Positions 22,941 through 34,067 of a DNA stretch of 43,843 nt are shown here, in pieces. Made by a program: the position numbers and the translations under genes. The notes beneath the pieces were generated by a model. It saw nothing but the letters and a program-made list of their open reading frames with translations, had not been told where the DNA came from and ran no database searches. Each line of letters opens with the position of its first letter. Within the stretch, counting starts at the first letter, position 1. The DNA comes from Rhizophagus sp. LPA8_4_AMF (Eukaryota; Glomeromycota; Glomeromycetes; Glomerales; Glomeraceae): positions 1-43,843 of the forward strand of contig JADRCO010000202.1 in NCBI GenBank assembly GCA_021464525.1, in the 5' to 3' direction.

Positions 22941-23654
22941 CTTGTTTGTTTTTTTTTTTTTTTAAGAAAAAAAAATTTTTTTTTTTTTTTTTTTTTTTTA
23001 AGAAAAAAAAATTATTATTATTTGGACAGACTTGCTCCAACTTTAAAATTTATTACAATTTTTATTATAAAAGTCGATGACTAAACCTCCCAGATTTGTG
23101 GTTTTAAATTCATTAATGATGAATGGTAGTTAATAAAAAAGAAGAGTATCAACCGATTATTATTTATTTTTTTTTTTTGTGTAAATGCATGTGTACACAT
23201 TCTTAGTATCACAGTTTTTGTAACACACTCACCTATAAAGAGAATCTTTTTTTCGCGTTTGTCTGTTTTCTCAAAAAATAAGATTGATAAAAAAAATATT
23301 AAGAATTTTAGAATTTACTTTGATCTTTCAAATTTATTATCATATATCTTCAGAACGCACAGACCATCAGAAATTACAGTATGATTTAAAAATTTATTAC
23401 TGCCCATGTAGAAAATTAGGCCGGCGATCGGCCGTGTAACCGATGATGATATGGTATCACCATTTTTTTTTGAAACGATGGATATAAATTCGAGAAAATA
23501 ATTTTATAATTTTTATGTATAATTTATTTTTCGTTAGTTTAGTAACATATTTTGAAGGTATGTATACATTTATTTTTATTCTTTATTTTTGAATAATATA
23601 TTTATAATAAAACATTATATTGAATTATTGTAGTAAAGACACAAAAATCTAATT
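22941..23654. promoter_or_regulatory. Divergent region between S9-type hydrolase and Tubby-like gene
   Basis: This holds the unresolved 5' end of the minus-strand hydrolase and the promoter of the Tubby-like gene. A minus-strand reading from about 23196 with ATG and a hydrophobic stretch LILFFFINY could be a first exon with a signal peptide, but I see no convincing donor. 22943-23013 is a duplicated poly-T/AAG/poly-A tract. Confidence 0.4.
22943..23013. repeat. Duplicated poly-T / AAG / poly-A tract
   Basis: Two adjacent copies of a long T run, then AAG, then nine A residues, followed by ATT. Each copy can fold on itself (T against A), and the two are direct repeats of about 32-38 bp. Tracts of this kind are slippery and often mis-sequenced. 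Confidence 0.7.
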
Positions 23655-25386
23655 ATGAACGGTGACCCTCAAATTGGAACAAGTGCAAATCGAGCAAACA
23701 CACTTCAAATTCCAAGCGTGGGAATTGAAGGTAAATAATTTTTTTTTAATTTTATACCACTTAATAATACCTAATTAATTTTTTTATTAACATTTAGAAA
23801 CGGGAGAGCTATCACCTTCATTAATATCTGCCATTAATAATCTTGCGATTGATAATTCCGATGGTGAATCTTCTGATGATCAGGTTGAATTAGATGAAGA
23901 CCCTGTTGACACATCAAGAGATGAGGTATTTTGAAATTATAGTCAATAATAGGTTTAATTCTGACCCTTCTCATGTATTCTTTTATAGCGACCGGCTTAT
24001 GCATTCGATGAATCCACTGCTACATTGTCTCAACCTGTTGGTCCTGCTGAACATTTAAGAGCCATAGTAATAAATAGACCTACCGCTCAAATGATATCAG
24101 TCTTTAGATTACAAAAAACGCGAGAACAAATGTCAGAAAAAGAAGTGACTGATTTTGTCATGAAGTAAAATAAATTTTTAATTAATTCAATATATCATGT
24201 TTGTCATTTGATTAATTTTTTTTATAATTTTTTTTAGTCCTGTTCCTCAGGGTCAAAAGGTTCTTTGTAAAATAATTCGTAGTAAAGATGGCTTCGGAAA
24301 ATTTTATCCTCAATATGAACTTTATATCGAAGATACAGAAAATGGAGAAGAAACAAGAACATTTCTTCTTGCCGCTAGAAAAAGAAAAAAAAGTAAAAGT
24401 TCACATTATATTATAACAACAGATAAACTTAATGTAGCTGTATCATCAAAAAATATTGTAGGAAAAGTCAGGTAGATCTTGATAATATTTTTACAAAAAT
24501 CGTATTTAATTATCTAATTCAAATTATATTATATTTTTTAGATCCAATTTCTTGGGTACAGCTTTTGCTATATATTCAACGGGGCGAAATCCGTTTAAAC
24601 GCGAATCAGAATCATCAAATTTACCTGTTCGAGAGGAATTAGGAGCTGTTGTTTACGTAAGTTTTATTTTCTGTAAAATTATTTTCTTCTTTTTCTTTTT
24701 TTTTTAAAAAAAAAGATTGGAAATGTTTTCTGATTTATTGTTATTTTATAGGATCCTAATATTCTTGGATTTAAAGGTCCCAGAAAAATGACCGTCTTAT
24801 TGATAGGAATGACGAGGAATGGGGAAAGACCAGAATTTAGGCCAGAGACAGTAAGAATTTATCTTATTGTCAAACCTTTCTCTTGCATTTTATATTATTT
24901 ATTAAATTTTACTGTTGGTTTTGTATTAGGATGCACAAACATTGATTGGAAAGTTCAAAAATGGGGATCACAGAGATATTTTAGTATTACATAACAAATC
25001 TCCACAATGGAATGAAGGTGAGGATATTGAAAATTATATTTAAATTAGTTTTTGTTTAAAAATATTTTAATAATTTCTTATTGATTATTATAGAAACACA
25101 ATCATATGTCTTGAATTTTAATGGAAGAGTTACTTTAGCTTCGGTAAAAAATTTCCAGATTGTACATGATAATGATCGTATGTTTTATACTTCATTTACT
25201 CTTTGTTTATAATTCAATTTGAACGTTTTACTAACAAAGGAAAATTTTAAAGTGGATTATATTATAATGCAGTTTGGGCGTGTTGAAGAAGATACATTTA
25301 CAATGGATTTTATGTATCCAATGTGTCCTCTTCAAGCTTTTGCTATTGCTTTGACAAGTTTTGATGCTAAATTGGCTTGTGAATAA
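23655..25386 (+). CDS. Tubby-like protein
   Basis: A member of the Tubby family, whose C-terminal beta-barrel binds phosphatidylinositol 4,5-bisphosphate at the plasma membrane. Nine exons: 23655-23730, 23798-23925, 23989-24164, 24238-24471, 24542-24656, 24752-24850, 24930-25017, 25094-25177, 25253-25386; 1,134 nt, 377 residues. The first 110 residues are acidic and probably disordered (repeated DSDGESSDD / DEDP). The Tubby domain runs from about 125 to the end, with FPQYELY-like and [18 protein letters not shown] basic segments that suit lipid binding, [13 protein letters not shown], and the family's terminal signature [17 protein letters not shown]. The C-terminus ends exactly where Tubby proteins do. 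The gene is single-copy here and divergent from the S9-type hydrolase. Confidence 0.94.
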
Positions 25387-25902
25387 TATTTAAGGGTATT
25401 GAACATGTATGTCCAATTTTGAATCACCAATGTTTTATGAAATGACTATTATGTTATTATTGACAATTTTTTATTTTAGATTTTAGAAATAATATTCTCG
25501 AATTCAAAAATTATATTCAATATGAATATTGCTAATAAGTACGTTAGGGAAATATTTAATATTGTTAATGAAAAGACAATAAATTGTAGAGTAATTTATT
25601 ATTATATTTGGAATTTCAATTAATTTAAGGCAAAATCTAATTAAATTGAACTATGATCGACTGTCTATAAGAATCAATCTTGTGTAACTAGCATAATAAA
25701 AAATCCATTATCCCAAATTTAATTTTTTTTTTTCTTCATTTTTTTATTTTTGTCATTTCCCAAGATATGTATAAATTTTTTACAAAAAAATTTTCTTCTT
25801 CAGTTTATCAAGGTAAATGTATAACTTATACAATAACTTAGATTTGGTTTAATCCTAAAAAAAAAAAAATTTGTCTGTAATATAGCCCAGAGTAAACCTT
25901 TT
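25387..25902. other. Non-coding gap between Tubby-like gene and reductase
   Basis: This contains the 3' flank of the Tubby-like gene and the promoter of the downstream reductase in the same orientation. AATAAA-like words occur near 25579. I see no further gene. Confidence 0.5.
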
Positions 25903-27170
25903 ATGGGCGAGTTAGCAGTTATAACAGGGGGAACGCGTGGAATAGGATATTCTATCGCACAAAAATTTGCGCAAAATGGTGCAAGGTGTGTTTTGATTGG
26001 ACGTAATAAAGAAACAATTGAAAAAGCAAGAAATTATTTGGATAAAAATTTTGAAGTGGATAATAATCATGTAGGATATGAATGTGATTTAAGAATTCCT
26101 GCGGAGATTGAAAAACTCGTAATAGTAGTATATCAAATTTTTAATCTTTATAATTCATAGAATAATTTTGTAAGAGAATAAAGAATTAAGTATGTATATA
26201 TGTATATATATTTTTTCAAGAATATTTCGAAGCTTCAACATGTTGATTATTTGATTAATGCTGCAGGTTAGTTAATTTTTTTTTTCAACATTTATTTTAA
26301 TAACTATTAACATTTAATATATTTTTTCTAGGAGTATCATATGATTCACTTGTTGTTAAACTTAAAGAAAAAGAGGTTAACGATATTATTCAAACGAATC
26401 TTCTTGGTACAATTTATATGTGTAGTCACATATCCAAACAAATGATTAAGGCGAAAAGAGGTACTAAGAAAAAAAACTTATTTTGGCTATAATATAATTT
26501 ATTTATTTTAAGTTGATGTATATTTTATCAGGATGCATAATTAATATATCAAGTGTTGTTGGATTATATGGAAACAGTGGGCAATCCATTTATAGTGCTT
26601 CAAAAGCTGGAGTTATTGGTATTATATGAAAAATTATTAATTATTATTTTTACTTTTGTTGTGGACATATTAAATAAATATTTTTTTTTTTTTTAAGGAT
26701 TTTCAAAATCATTGGCTAAAGAGATTTCACGAAAAAATATTCGTGTGAATGTTATTGCACCTGGATTTATTGAGACGGATATGATATCAAGTAAGTTATG
26801 TGATTTTATTTTTTATCGTTAAATGGGAATTTTATTTAAAATATTTGTTAACCATTATTACTATTTCTATTAAAGCAATGTCTGAAAGTGCCAAGGAATC
26901 CTATAAAAATAAAATATTGATGCAAAGATTCGGGAAACCAGAGGTAAAAAACATTGTAATTTTATAATATTAAATCCTTTTTAATTCTTTAATTAAATTA
27001 AAAAAAAAAACAGGAAGTAGCTGAAGCTGCATTGTATTTTGCGAAAGCTAAATATGTTACTGGACAGGTTGGTTTTAAAAATAATACGTTATTTTATGAT
27101 TTTTATTAACAAAATATTTTGTTTTCATTTTAAGACTCTAATTGTTGATGGAGGACTAGCTTTATCATAA
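25903..27170 (+). CDS. Short-chain dehydrogenase, FabG/CBR4-like 3-oxoacyl-ACP reductase
   Basis: An NAD(P)H-dependent classical SDR most like bacterial FabG and mitochondrial CBR4, which reduce 3-oxoacyl-ACP in type II fatty-acid synthesis. Eight exons: 25903-26118, 26221-26266, 26332-26460, 26532-26618, 26698-26790, 26876-26943, 27014-27067, 27135-27170; 729 nt, 242 residues, the usual length. The Rossmann glycine motif is TGGTRGIG (8-15), with R12 favouring NADP(H). NAAG is at 85-88, and the catalytic residues are S138, Y151 and K155 (YSASK). [13 protein letters not shown] and [14 protein letters not shown] are strongly FabG-like, and the protein ends [11 protein letters not shown] as family members do. 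In fungi this would act in the mitochondrion; a targeting peptide is not obvious from the chosen start. Confidence 0.9.
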
Positions 27171-27301
27171 AGAGATTTAAAAATTTTCATTTTTCTGTAA
27201 TATTTTTACTGGAAAAAGTTTGTAATAAAATCAGAATGTGAACGGACATCTTTTTTTTATAACGTACAGATTATAGAATTTGTCTTACCATATATATTTA
27301 T

Positions 27302-27420
27302 TCAATTAAGCGAGATAACCTTAGCAATCACTTCTCTAATTGTTAATTCGTTGTTTTCACAAATCCATATATGTTTCCAATCTTCCTTATCTTTCTCACA
27401 TCTTGGACAATGATCACTCT
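27302..27420 (-). pseudogene. LINE-type reverse transcriptase C-terminal zinc-motif fragment
   Basis: Read on the minus strand, this gives CPRCEKDKEDWKHIWIC followed by ENNELTIREVIAKVISLN and a stop. The C-x2-C-x8-H-x3-C pattern resembles the zinc motif found after the reverse-transcriptase/RNase H region of non-LTR retrotransposons, which are common in these fungi. In-frame stops lie just upstream and no polymerase domain is nearby, so only the last few dozen codons of an old copy remain. It could alternatively be from another zinc-knuckle protein. Confidence 0.5.
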
Positions 27421-27598
27421 TAATTGTATTTCAAATTGCTCATTTGATTGCAATTTTCATTAATTACCTAATATAGCAATGTAACAACATACATCATTAC
27501 TTTTTTTCATGTGATGCATTTTATTCATATATAGGGATAGGCGTCGCCACGCCGGAGTTAGGCGAAGTAAAGTTTTGATTTGCGTACAATTTAAATCC

Positions 27599-27628
27599 AT
27601 AGTTAGACCAGTTAGACCAGTTAGACCA
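27599..27628. repeat. CAGTTAGAC short tandem repeat
   Basis: Three copies of a nine-base unit (AGTTAGACC) stand directly one after the other, in a slightly more GC-rich patch (27540-27630). Confidence 0.7.
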
Positions 27629-29529
27629 CATATGTAAAAAATTAGTTTGCTAAATTTGGCTAATCATATATATATATTTACTGTACTTATTTAGCTAATC
27701 GCACTGTATATACTAACATGAAAAAATATAAATTTTTTATTTTTTCACATTAATATAAATAATATAGAAGCCAATCAAGCCATTCATCTTCTAATATGAA
27801 ACACGTCAAATGGCGACAAATACATTCTAATTTTGTCACGTAATCGCAGAATAAATCGCACACTTAGTTCACATTTCGGTTGACGCGACGTATATATATT
27901 AAATAAATAAATCATAGATTATACTGAGATGAGTGAGATCTCAACTAATATTTCACAATGAGTAAATCGGAATTTTTAATTTTGGCCAAAACTTTAAGCA
28001 ATTTTAACTCAGACAATTATACACGATATATATATATATATATTTAACAAATACCACATTTTCAACCATTACTTTACTTTATAATTTTCGATTTTGAACT
28101 ATTAAATGAAATGAAAAAAAGAACGGTAGCAACACCTGAACGATAATGAGTTATTTGAATCATTGCAAATTTTTTTTTAAAAAAAATGAAAAAGTTGATG
28201 CATTTTTTTTTTATTTCGGAATCTTTTATTTACCCATATGGAAAAAAAGGTTAATTTTTATAATTCGCAAATCTAATAAAAATAATCATAATAATCATGT
28301 ATTTAATTATGACGTGTAGTACAAAATCTCATAATGGTAATTATTATCGATTTATATGGATATCTTGATAAAAAGATATAATATGATAGTAAGATTTTAA
28401 ATAGTAAAAGAGATACTTTTATAATAGTTTTTTGTTTGTTTTACATTTTATATAATTCATTGTTATAATGAAATATCAGGAAGTAATAATTCAGTACGAA
28501 TCAGAAGTATTCATAAATTTTGGAATGCAGAAAAACTTTAGTATGAAATTAAAAAAGGGGAAGGGAGGCGAGGGGTTAAAGAAAGGGAAAAAAGTTTTTT
28601 AATGCGTAGTTAAACTAGTTATAGTAAAGATATGATACTGTGTATTAATAAACGAACGATTGATATCAGAAAATCTGACGTAGGGCACAACATAATTACT
28701 GTTACCGTGTGTCCCTGATATACCCGGGTACAGCTACTATGATAAGATAGAGATAATAATTTACGCGACTTCATGTGTCCACACTGAAATCGATCTATTT
28801 CAATATATAATTCCGTATTTGATTTCATTTCGAATTAAAATTTTGTCAATTTTATAATTAAAATAACTAATTCGGGAATATGAAACTATTTTTGTATAAC
28901 GTTGTTCACAACCTTGAGATATAAATAAATTACATGTTGATCAGGACACCACATAAAGAAACAATTCATGCGACAATAACGATTGATCTGAAACGTAAGG
29001 ATATTTTTATTTTATCAACAAAGAAATTTTATCGATTATCTTATATTAATAAGTCGTCGGAATTAATGGGAATAATAGAATAAAATAATATCATTTAGGC
29101 GAACATCATTTCGCATTAATGAAAGATCTTTTATCATACACAGCCACAACCGCCATACTAAAAGGACAGTATTGAACTTTAAATTCTTATTCTGAAATTC
29201 CTTTATAATAAACTTTTTAGCTTTAAAAAGTAAAAATATTTATATCAAGAAACGCCAACCAACCTAAAATATCACGTGATATTACATATAAATGTTTTAA
29301 TCTCATTTAATTAATCTTAAATGAAACTAGTAGATTTTAATCAGAATTCTGGAAAGAAAAAAATATGATGTTAAAAGAAAACCGATTACCGAAATTTCTT
29401 GGTATGTATGAAATTAATTAAATAATTAATTCTCATTTAAACATCCAATCATAAAAAAAAAATATTTTCATAATTTAGATCAACAATGTCGGAAGTCCGA
29501 ATAACATCATTTTCTTATTTTATTATATA

Positions 29530-29575
29530 ATGAAAATAATTATAATTATAATAATAATAATAATAGTAATAAACA
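29530..29575. repeat. ATA/ATT microsatellite
   Basis: A trinucleotide-like run of TAATAATAATAATAATAG with adjoining ATTATAATTATAA. Open frames read through it on both strands are artefacts of the simple sequence. Confidence 0.7.
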
Positions 29576-29941
29576 TACCTGAAATATCTAAAAAAACAAA
29601 AATATACTTTAATCGATTTATAAAGAAAAAAATTCCATATTTGTTATTTTCACACAGCCCAAAACTGATAATAAATGTGGCAAAAAAAATCAATATTTTT
29701 TTTTTTTTTTTTTTTTTTCTTGAGAAACATGTAATATCACCCTGCATATTATGCATAATTAACTGTATGATCGACAAAATAATCTGGGTTAGCAATTATA
29801 GACACTATGATTTTTTAATTGGTAACAACTGAAATGTCAAGCCATTAATGGTTTACTGTTGCCTGTCTTTTAAACTAAATATATATATTATTTATATTCC
29901 CCCAACGTAAATTAAAATAAATATATATATATAATCAAATG

Positions 29942-29960
29942 GATTGGCTGTTATATATAA
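29942..29960 (+). promoter_or_regulatory. CCAAT-box and TATA-box candidate for the glycosyltransferase gene
   Basis: GATTGGCT (an inverted CCAAT box, AGCCAATC) is followed immediately by TTATATATAA, about 125-145 bp before the ATG at 30086. The arrangement suits a fungal core promoter, though AT-rich DNA gives chance TATA matches. Confidence 0.4.
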
Positions 29961-30085
29961 AGCAATCAATTGAACCGGGTTTTTAAAATCTCCACTCTAC
30001 GTTTGAAAAAATCATCATAAATATATATAACCCTTTTTTTTTTTAATCAAAAAATCAAATTATTCAATTATTCAATTATTCGAAT

Positions 30086-31405
30086 ATGGTTCGTAATTTA
30101 TTAATGAACAATAAAATTGTTCGTTATATAGCGACATTTATTGTCTTATGTGATTTATTATACGTTAGTTATATTCAAATATCTAATTTAAATGATAAAA
30201 ATTCAGAATCTTTAATAAACATTAATGTTGGAATAGATATAAAAAGTGATAATTATCCTATTATATCACAAGATGATGAAGAAGAAGGAATCGTTACAAA
30301 CTTTTCAGAATATATAACAAATTTCAGGAAAAGGCCTAAAGATGGTTATATAATAGATTATGAAAAAATCGTATCTCGTTGTGATATGAGTAAATTTTTA
30401 GCTGAGCAATGTTTAGAATACCTTGATAAGAATGAATCAGATTATATTATTCCCAATCCAGATTTAAATCTAAAATGTTCTCCCGATCAACCTCCAATGC
30501 TTTTTCACGTATTTTGGAAAGGGGATATTAGTGATAAGATTTCTTTAATGATAAAATCTTTTTTATTTACTCAACCTTTACAATGTTCAAAACTTTATAT
30601 TTGGTTAGATGATACAACTATTGCTTTAGAAGATAATCCTTATTCAAATTCTTTACTTCAATTTTCTCCAAATTATATTGAATTTAAAAATTGGAATACT
30701 GAAGAACAACTTAATTATGATCCTATTTATAAAGGTTGGGAATATATTCTTAATAAGAAAAGAAAATCAGTTTCTTTTAGTGATATGGTACGTTTTGTCG
30801 TTTTACAAAGATATGGTGGAATTTACGTTGATGCTGATGTATTATTATTACGTGATTTAAGTCAATTTTATCATACAAATTTTGAATTCTCTTATCAATG
30901 GAGTTTTAAAGAAGATTATAATACAGCCGTATTACGTCTTCGTCCAAATAGTACAACCACAAGAATGATAATTGAAGGTGCTATGAATAATCGTATGAGA
31001 TTTCATCCTTTTAGTATAAAAAATTATTTTACCAACGTTGAAAATCCAACCAAAGATGATGTAAATCCTTACCTTTATATGCTTCCTGTTCCTTTATTTG
31101 ATCCTTTATGGTTAAAGAAGGATAAAAAACAACGAAATTCTACTTTAACTCCAAATATTAATGCTTGGTATGATGTATTTAATCCCGATTTATCTTTAAA
31201 TGAATTTGTAAATGTTGATCCTGAAGATGCTACTCCTCAATTACGAAAAGTTGATGGTTTCTTTCCCGGTGCTTTCGCTTATCATTGGCATAATAATTGG
31301 CGTACTGAAATATTTCCAACTTCTTGGATGGGAATATTACGATCCGCTTACGATGAATTTTTAAGCGGCCAACAACCAAACATTTATAATGAATATCTTA
31401 TTTAA
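30086..31405 (+). CDS. OCH1-like DXD glycosyltransferase, type II membrane protein
   Basis: A single-exon gene of 439 residues. A short cytosolic tail and a hydrophobic anchor at about 11-31 predict a type II Golgi membrane protein. The catalytic part carries the sugar-binding DXD-family hallmark (Gly_transf_sug, OCH1-like): MLFHVFWKGD at 138-147, SDMVRFVVLQRYGGIYVDAD with D249 and D251 as the metal/nucleotide-sugar-binding pair, and a C-terminal AYHWHNNWR segment. Family members transfer mannose, galactose or related sugars onto N-glycans or glycolipids; the exact donor cannot be read from the sequence. A lumenal acidic stem lies at 40-75. The absence of introns is unusual next to its intron-rich neighbours. 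A CCAAT/TATA arrangement lies about 130 bp upstream and a poly-A/poly-T stretch follows the stop. Confidence 0.86.
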   Translation: MVRNLLMNNKIVRYIATFIVLCDLLYVSYIQISNLNDKNSESLININVGIDIKSDNYPIISQDDEEEGIVTNFSEYITNFRKRPKDGYIIDYEKIVSRCDMSKFLAEQCLEYLDKNESDYIIPNPDLNLKCSPDQPPMLFHVFWKGDISDKISLMIKSFLFTQPLQCSKLYIWLDDTTIALEDNPYSNSLLQFSPNYIEFKNWNTEEQLNYDPIYKGWEYILNKKRKSVSFSDMVRFVVLQRYGGIYVDADVLLLRDLSQFYHTNFEFSYQWSFKEDYNTAVLRLRPNSTTTRMIIEGAMNNRMRFHPFSIKNYFTNVENPTKDDVNPYLYMLPVPLFDPLWLKKDKKQRNSTLTPNINAWYDVFNPDLSLNEFVNVDPEDATPQLRKVDGFFPGAFAYHWHNNWRTEIFPTSWMGILRSAYDEFLSGQQPNIYNEYLI

Positions 31406-32151
31406 TGTAAAAAAAAAAAAAAATTTTTTTTTTAGAATGTATAATAGAAACATATATATATAGTTCTTTCTTTCTTTCTTTGTTTTTTAATGTTTTTAAT
31501 AGTCATTTTTATAACATCCACATTTAGTAATAATAATTTTTGTGTATCAAAAACGAAAAAAATATAATTTTAGTGCTGCGCACTTATTGAATAATCATGT
31601 GACTTGCTTCAAGTTTTAACCGCAAATTAAACAAATCCTTTTTGTGACCCAAATAATAATAGACAGTTATACTGTACAGTATATACCTTGTTATGGAATT
31701 ATATTTTACCAAAATATTTTTATTTTTATTTTTTTTCTTTCTTGGCAGCTTGGCAGTTTTAAGTACAAGTTTCAAAAATATACTTAATACACTCGTATTT
31801 GAATAACGCATAAATTTGATAAAATGAATCAGTTCGGTATCAATGAAGACGCTTTGATCTTTGTAAAGAATTTTCTTTCGGGAAATAATTTTTCAGAATA
31901 ATTCATAATTTCTATGTTATACAAATCTCAAAGAAGTCAAACGTCGAATTAAGATCGACACATGCGAGTTCCCAAGTCGAACTAGGCATATATATCTGAT
32001 ACACCGTTATTATTTGCCGCAGTTCCCGTTGGACAAAAAATTTTTTGAAGTTATCTCAATTTTTTGGGGTGAACAAAGGGAATGTAACTCCGAATAAGTA
32101 AAAAAAAAAATTTGATTTTTTTTACGGCAAAAAAATTCTTTTTCCTATATC
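31406..32151. other. Non-coding gap between glycosyltransferase and kinase
   Basis: A poly-A/poly-T run directly follows the glycosyltransferase stop (31410-31435), then a CTTT microsatellite (31466-31485). A minus-strand ORF near 31584-31811 is low-complexity and not supported. The promoter of the kinase gene lies at the right end. Confidence 0.5.
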
Positions 32152-34067
32152 ATGAGCTCAATAATAAATGATAATTTATCGCCAATATTTCATTCGGCAA
32201 TATCATGCTCAATTTATACTGAATCACCCGAGTCATCACCAACAAATAATAGGTTTACCTATTCAATAATTCAATATTCTTCGGAAGATGAAATTGATGT
32301 AGATTATTCATGTCCAAAATGTAGAAATCCTCGCATAAATGATCGATGGTGTAAACATTGCGAAAGTAAACGTCTTAGCGAAGATTTTCAAAATTGGACA
32401 AGTAACAATGAAATATTAGATGAATTCATCCGAGATACACAAAGAAATGCTACTAAAAAACAAGATTATTTAGTATGGATTGACTTTAATAAATTCGAAG
32501 ATGTTACTCATTTGGCTAGAGGTGGATTTAGTGATGTTCATTATGCTGTTTGGGTAGAAGGTCCTGAACGAAAATTGGTTCATGATAAAGATGGTAAATG
32601 GAATGTACAAGGTAACATTATAAATTCATTATGAATTAATTATTTTTTTTTTTAATTTTCCAATTTTCCCCTTCCCTCCCTCCTTTCTAAAGCAAAAACA
32701 CCAGTTGCTTTGAAATGTTTACATAATTCAGAAAATTTAACCATTGAATTCCTAAATGAGGTATATAACATTTTTCAAATTTTTTATTTTTACAATATAT
32801 GTTATAAAGCATTCATCTTTAACTCTTGTATTTAGTTAAAAGCACATTATAAATGTAGAAATGGAAGTGTGCTTCGATGTTATGGCATAACATGTAATAA
32901 AAATACGAAAAATTATATGTTGGTCATGAAATATGCAAATGGAGGGGATCTTCGCCATAGTCTGAATAATAATATATTAACATGGGGACAAAAGTTATTA
33001 ATGCTCAAAGACATTGCTCTGGGTTTGGAAGAGATTCATTCAATGAAATTAATACATCGAGATCTTCATAGTGGAAATATACTTCAAAATATAACCAAAT
33101 CTGATGGAATCATAAAAACTTTCGTGACTGACTTAGGATTATGTCGACCTGTAAATCAAACATTGAAAAATATATCCAAGAAACGTGACGTTTATGGTGT
33201 GATGCCATATATTGCACCGGAAATATTACGTAGGACTCATGATTACAGCGAAGCTTCTGATATTTACAGTTTTGGAATGATTATGTGGGAGATATTACAT
33301 GGAAAGCCTCCTTTCGATAATATTCCACATGATGTGAATTTAGCCATTAAAATTTGTGAGGGGCTTAGACCTAAAATAGAAAAGAAGAGAGTACCAAGAT
33401 GGTATATTGGTTTGATGATTGAATGTTGGAACAAAGATCCTTTAAGAAGACCTGATATTATTGAAGTTAGAAAAATTATCGCGAACAACTATTTAAATGA
33501 AAAACATGGTACTACGAATTTACCATATAAAGTTAGGAAAGTGAAACAATTAAGTCATATTACTTCACATCCTGAAGCTATATTCACAAGTAGATTATTG
33601 AATTATTCAAATTTACCTCAACCACTTGATGCTCCAGACATTTCAGGTAAAGAATCTGAATGTTAAAGTTTCATATTTTTTGTGTTGTCATCTCATTTTT
33701 ACTATTTTTACTAATATACAAAGAGGAGAATAAAAATTTGCTGATTTTGAAGTCATGCTGATTCTGAATCATGAGAAGGAAATTTTTACAAAAACATTTT
33801 AATATCGCTAACGTTAAGTTCTTTACCACAGAATATTCTAGCCATTATTCGTCAAGTGATGAAGAACAAGATGAAGAGGAAAATAAAAATGAAGAAAATG
33901 AAGGTAATTTGATGTAAAATACCGTAATAAGTTAATCGATTAATTAAGTATTATTTTTTTTAGAATCTAATTATGTTACAAGAGCATTTGATGAAACTCT
34001 TTCGTTTGGAGGTATTTATTTATATAATTTTTATTATGTTGTAAATGTATTAAAAAAATCTCTGTAA
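32152..34067 (+). CDS. Protein kinase with N-terminal CxxC zinc-like motif (Rhizophagus-type expansion)
   Basis: A TKL/tyrosine-kinase-like-fold protein kinase of the kind greatly expanded in Rhizophagus. Five exons: 32152-32611, 32693-32760, 32836-33646, 33832-33903, 33964-34067; 1,515 nt, 504 residues. The N-terminus is serine/acid-rich and then has CPKC...CKHC (54-57, 67-70), a possible zinc ribbon, and EDFQNWTSNNEILDEFI, a segment typical of the group. The kinase domain begins with the glycine loop LARGGFSDVHYAVW (121-134), lysine K161 in VALKCL, catalytic HRDLHSGN (250-257, D252), DLG instead of DFG (D275), APE, and SDIYSFGMIMWEI. After the domain a conserved RLLNYSNLPQPLDAPDIS tail leads to an acidic exon with SSSDEEQDEEE. 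An alternative reading without the last two exons ends at 33666. Substrates are unknown. Confidence 0.88.

Larger units (their letters stand above)
27171..29940. other. 2.8-kb non-coding region with repeat debris
   Basis: No host gene is supported. It contains a minus-strand LINE-type fragment (27302-27420), a small CAGTTAGAC tandem repeat (27599-27628), AT microsatellites near 28030, and an ATA/ATT microsatellite with poly-T runs at 29530-29725. Short ORFs on both strands are low-complexity and not credible. Confidence 0.55.

Noticed and set aside
28619-28828. 69-codon minus-strand ORF
   Set aside because: No recognisable features, isolated in repeat-rich DNA, and of a length expected by chance.
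29523-29832. Overlapping ORFs on both strands
   Set aside because: They read through an ATA/ATT microsatellite and poly-T run; poly-isoleucine and poly-phenylalanine are artefacts.
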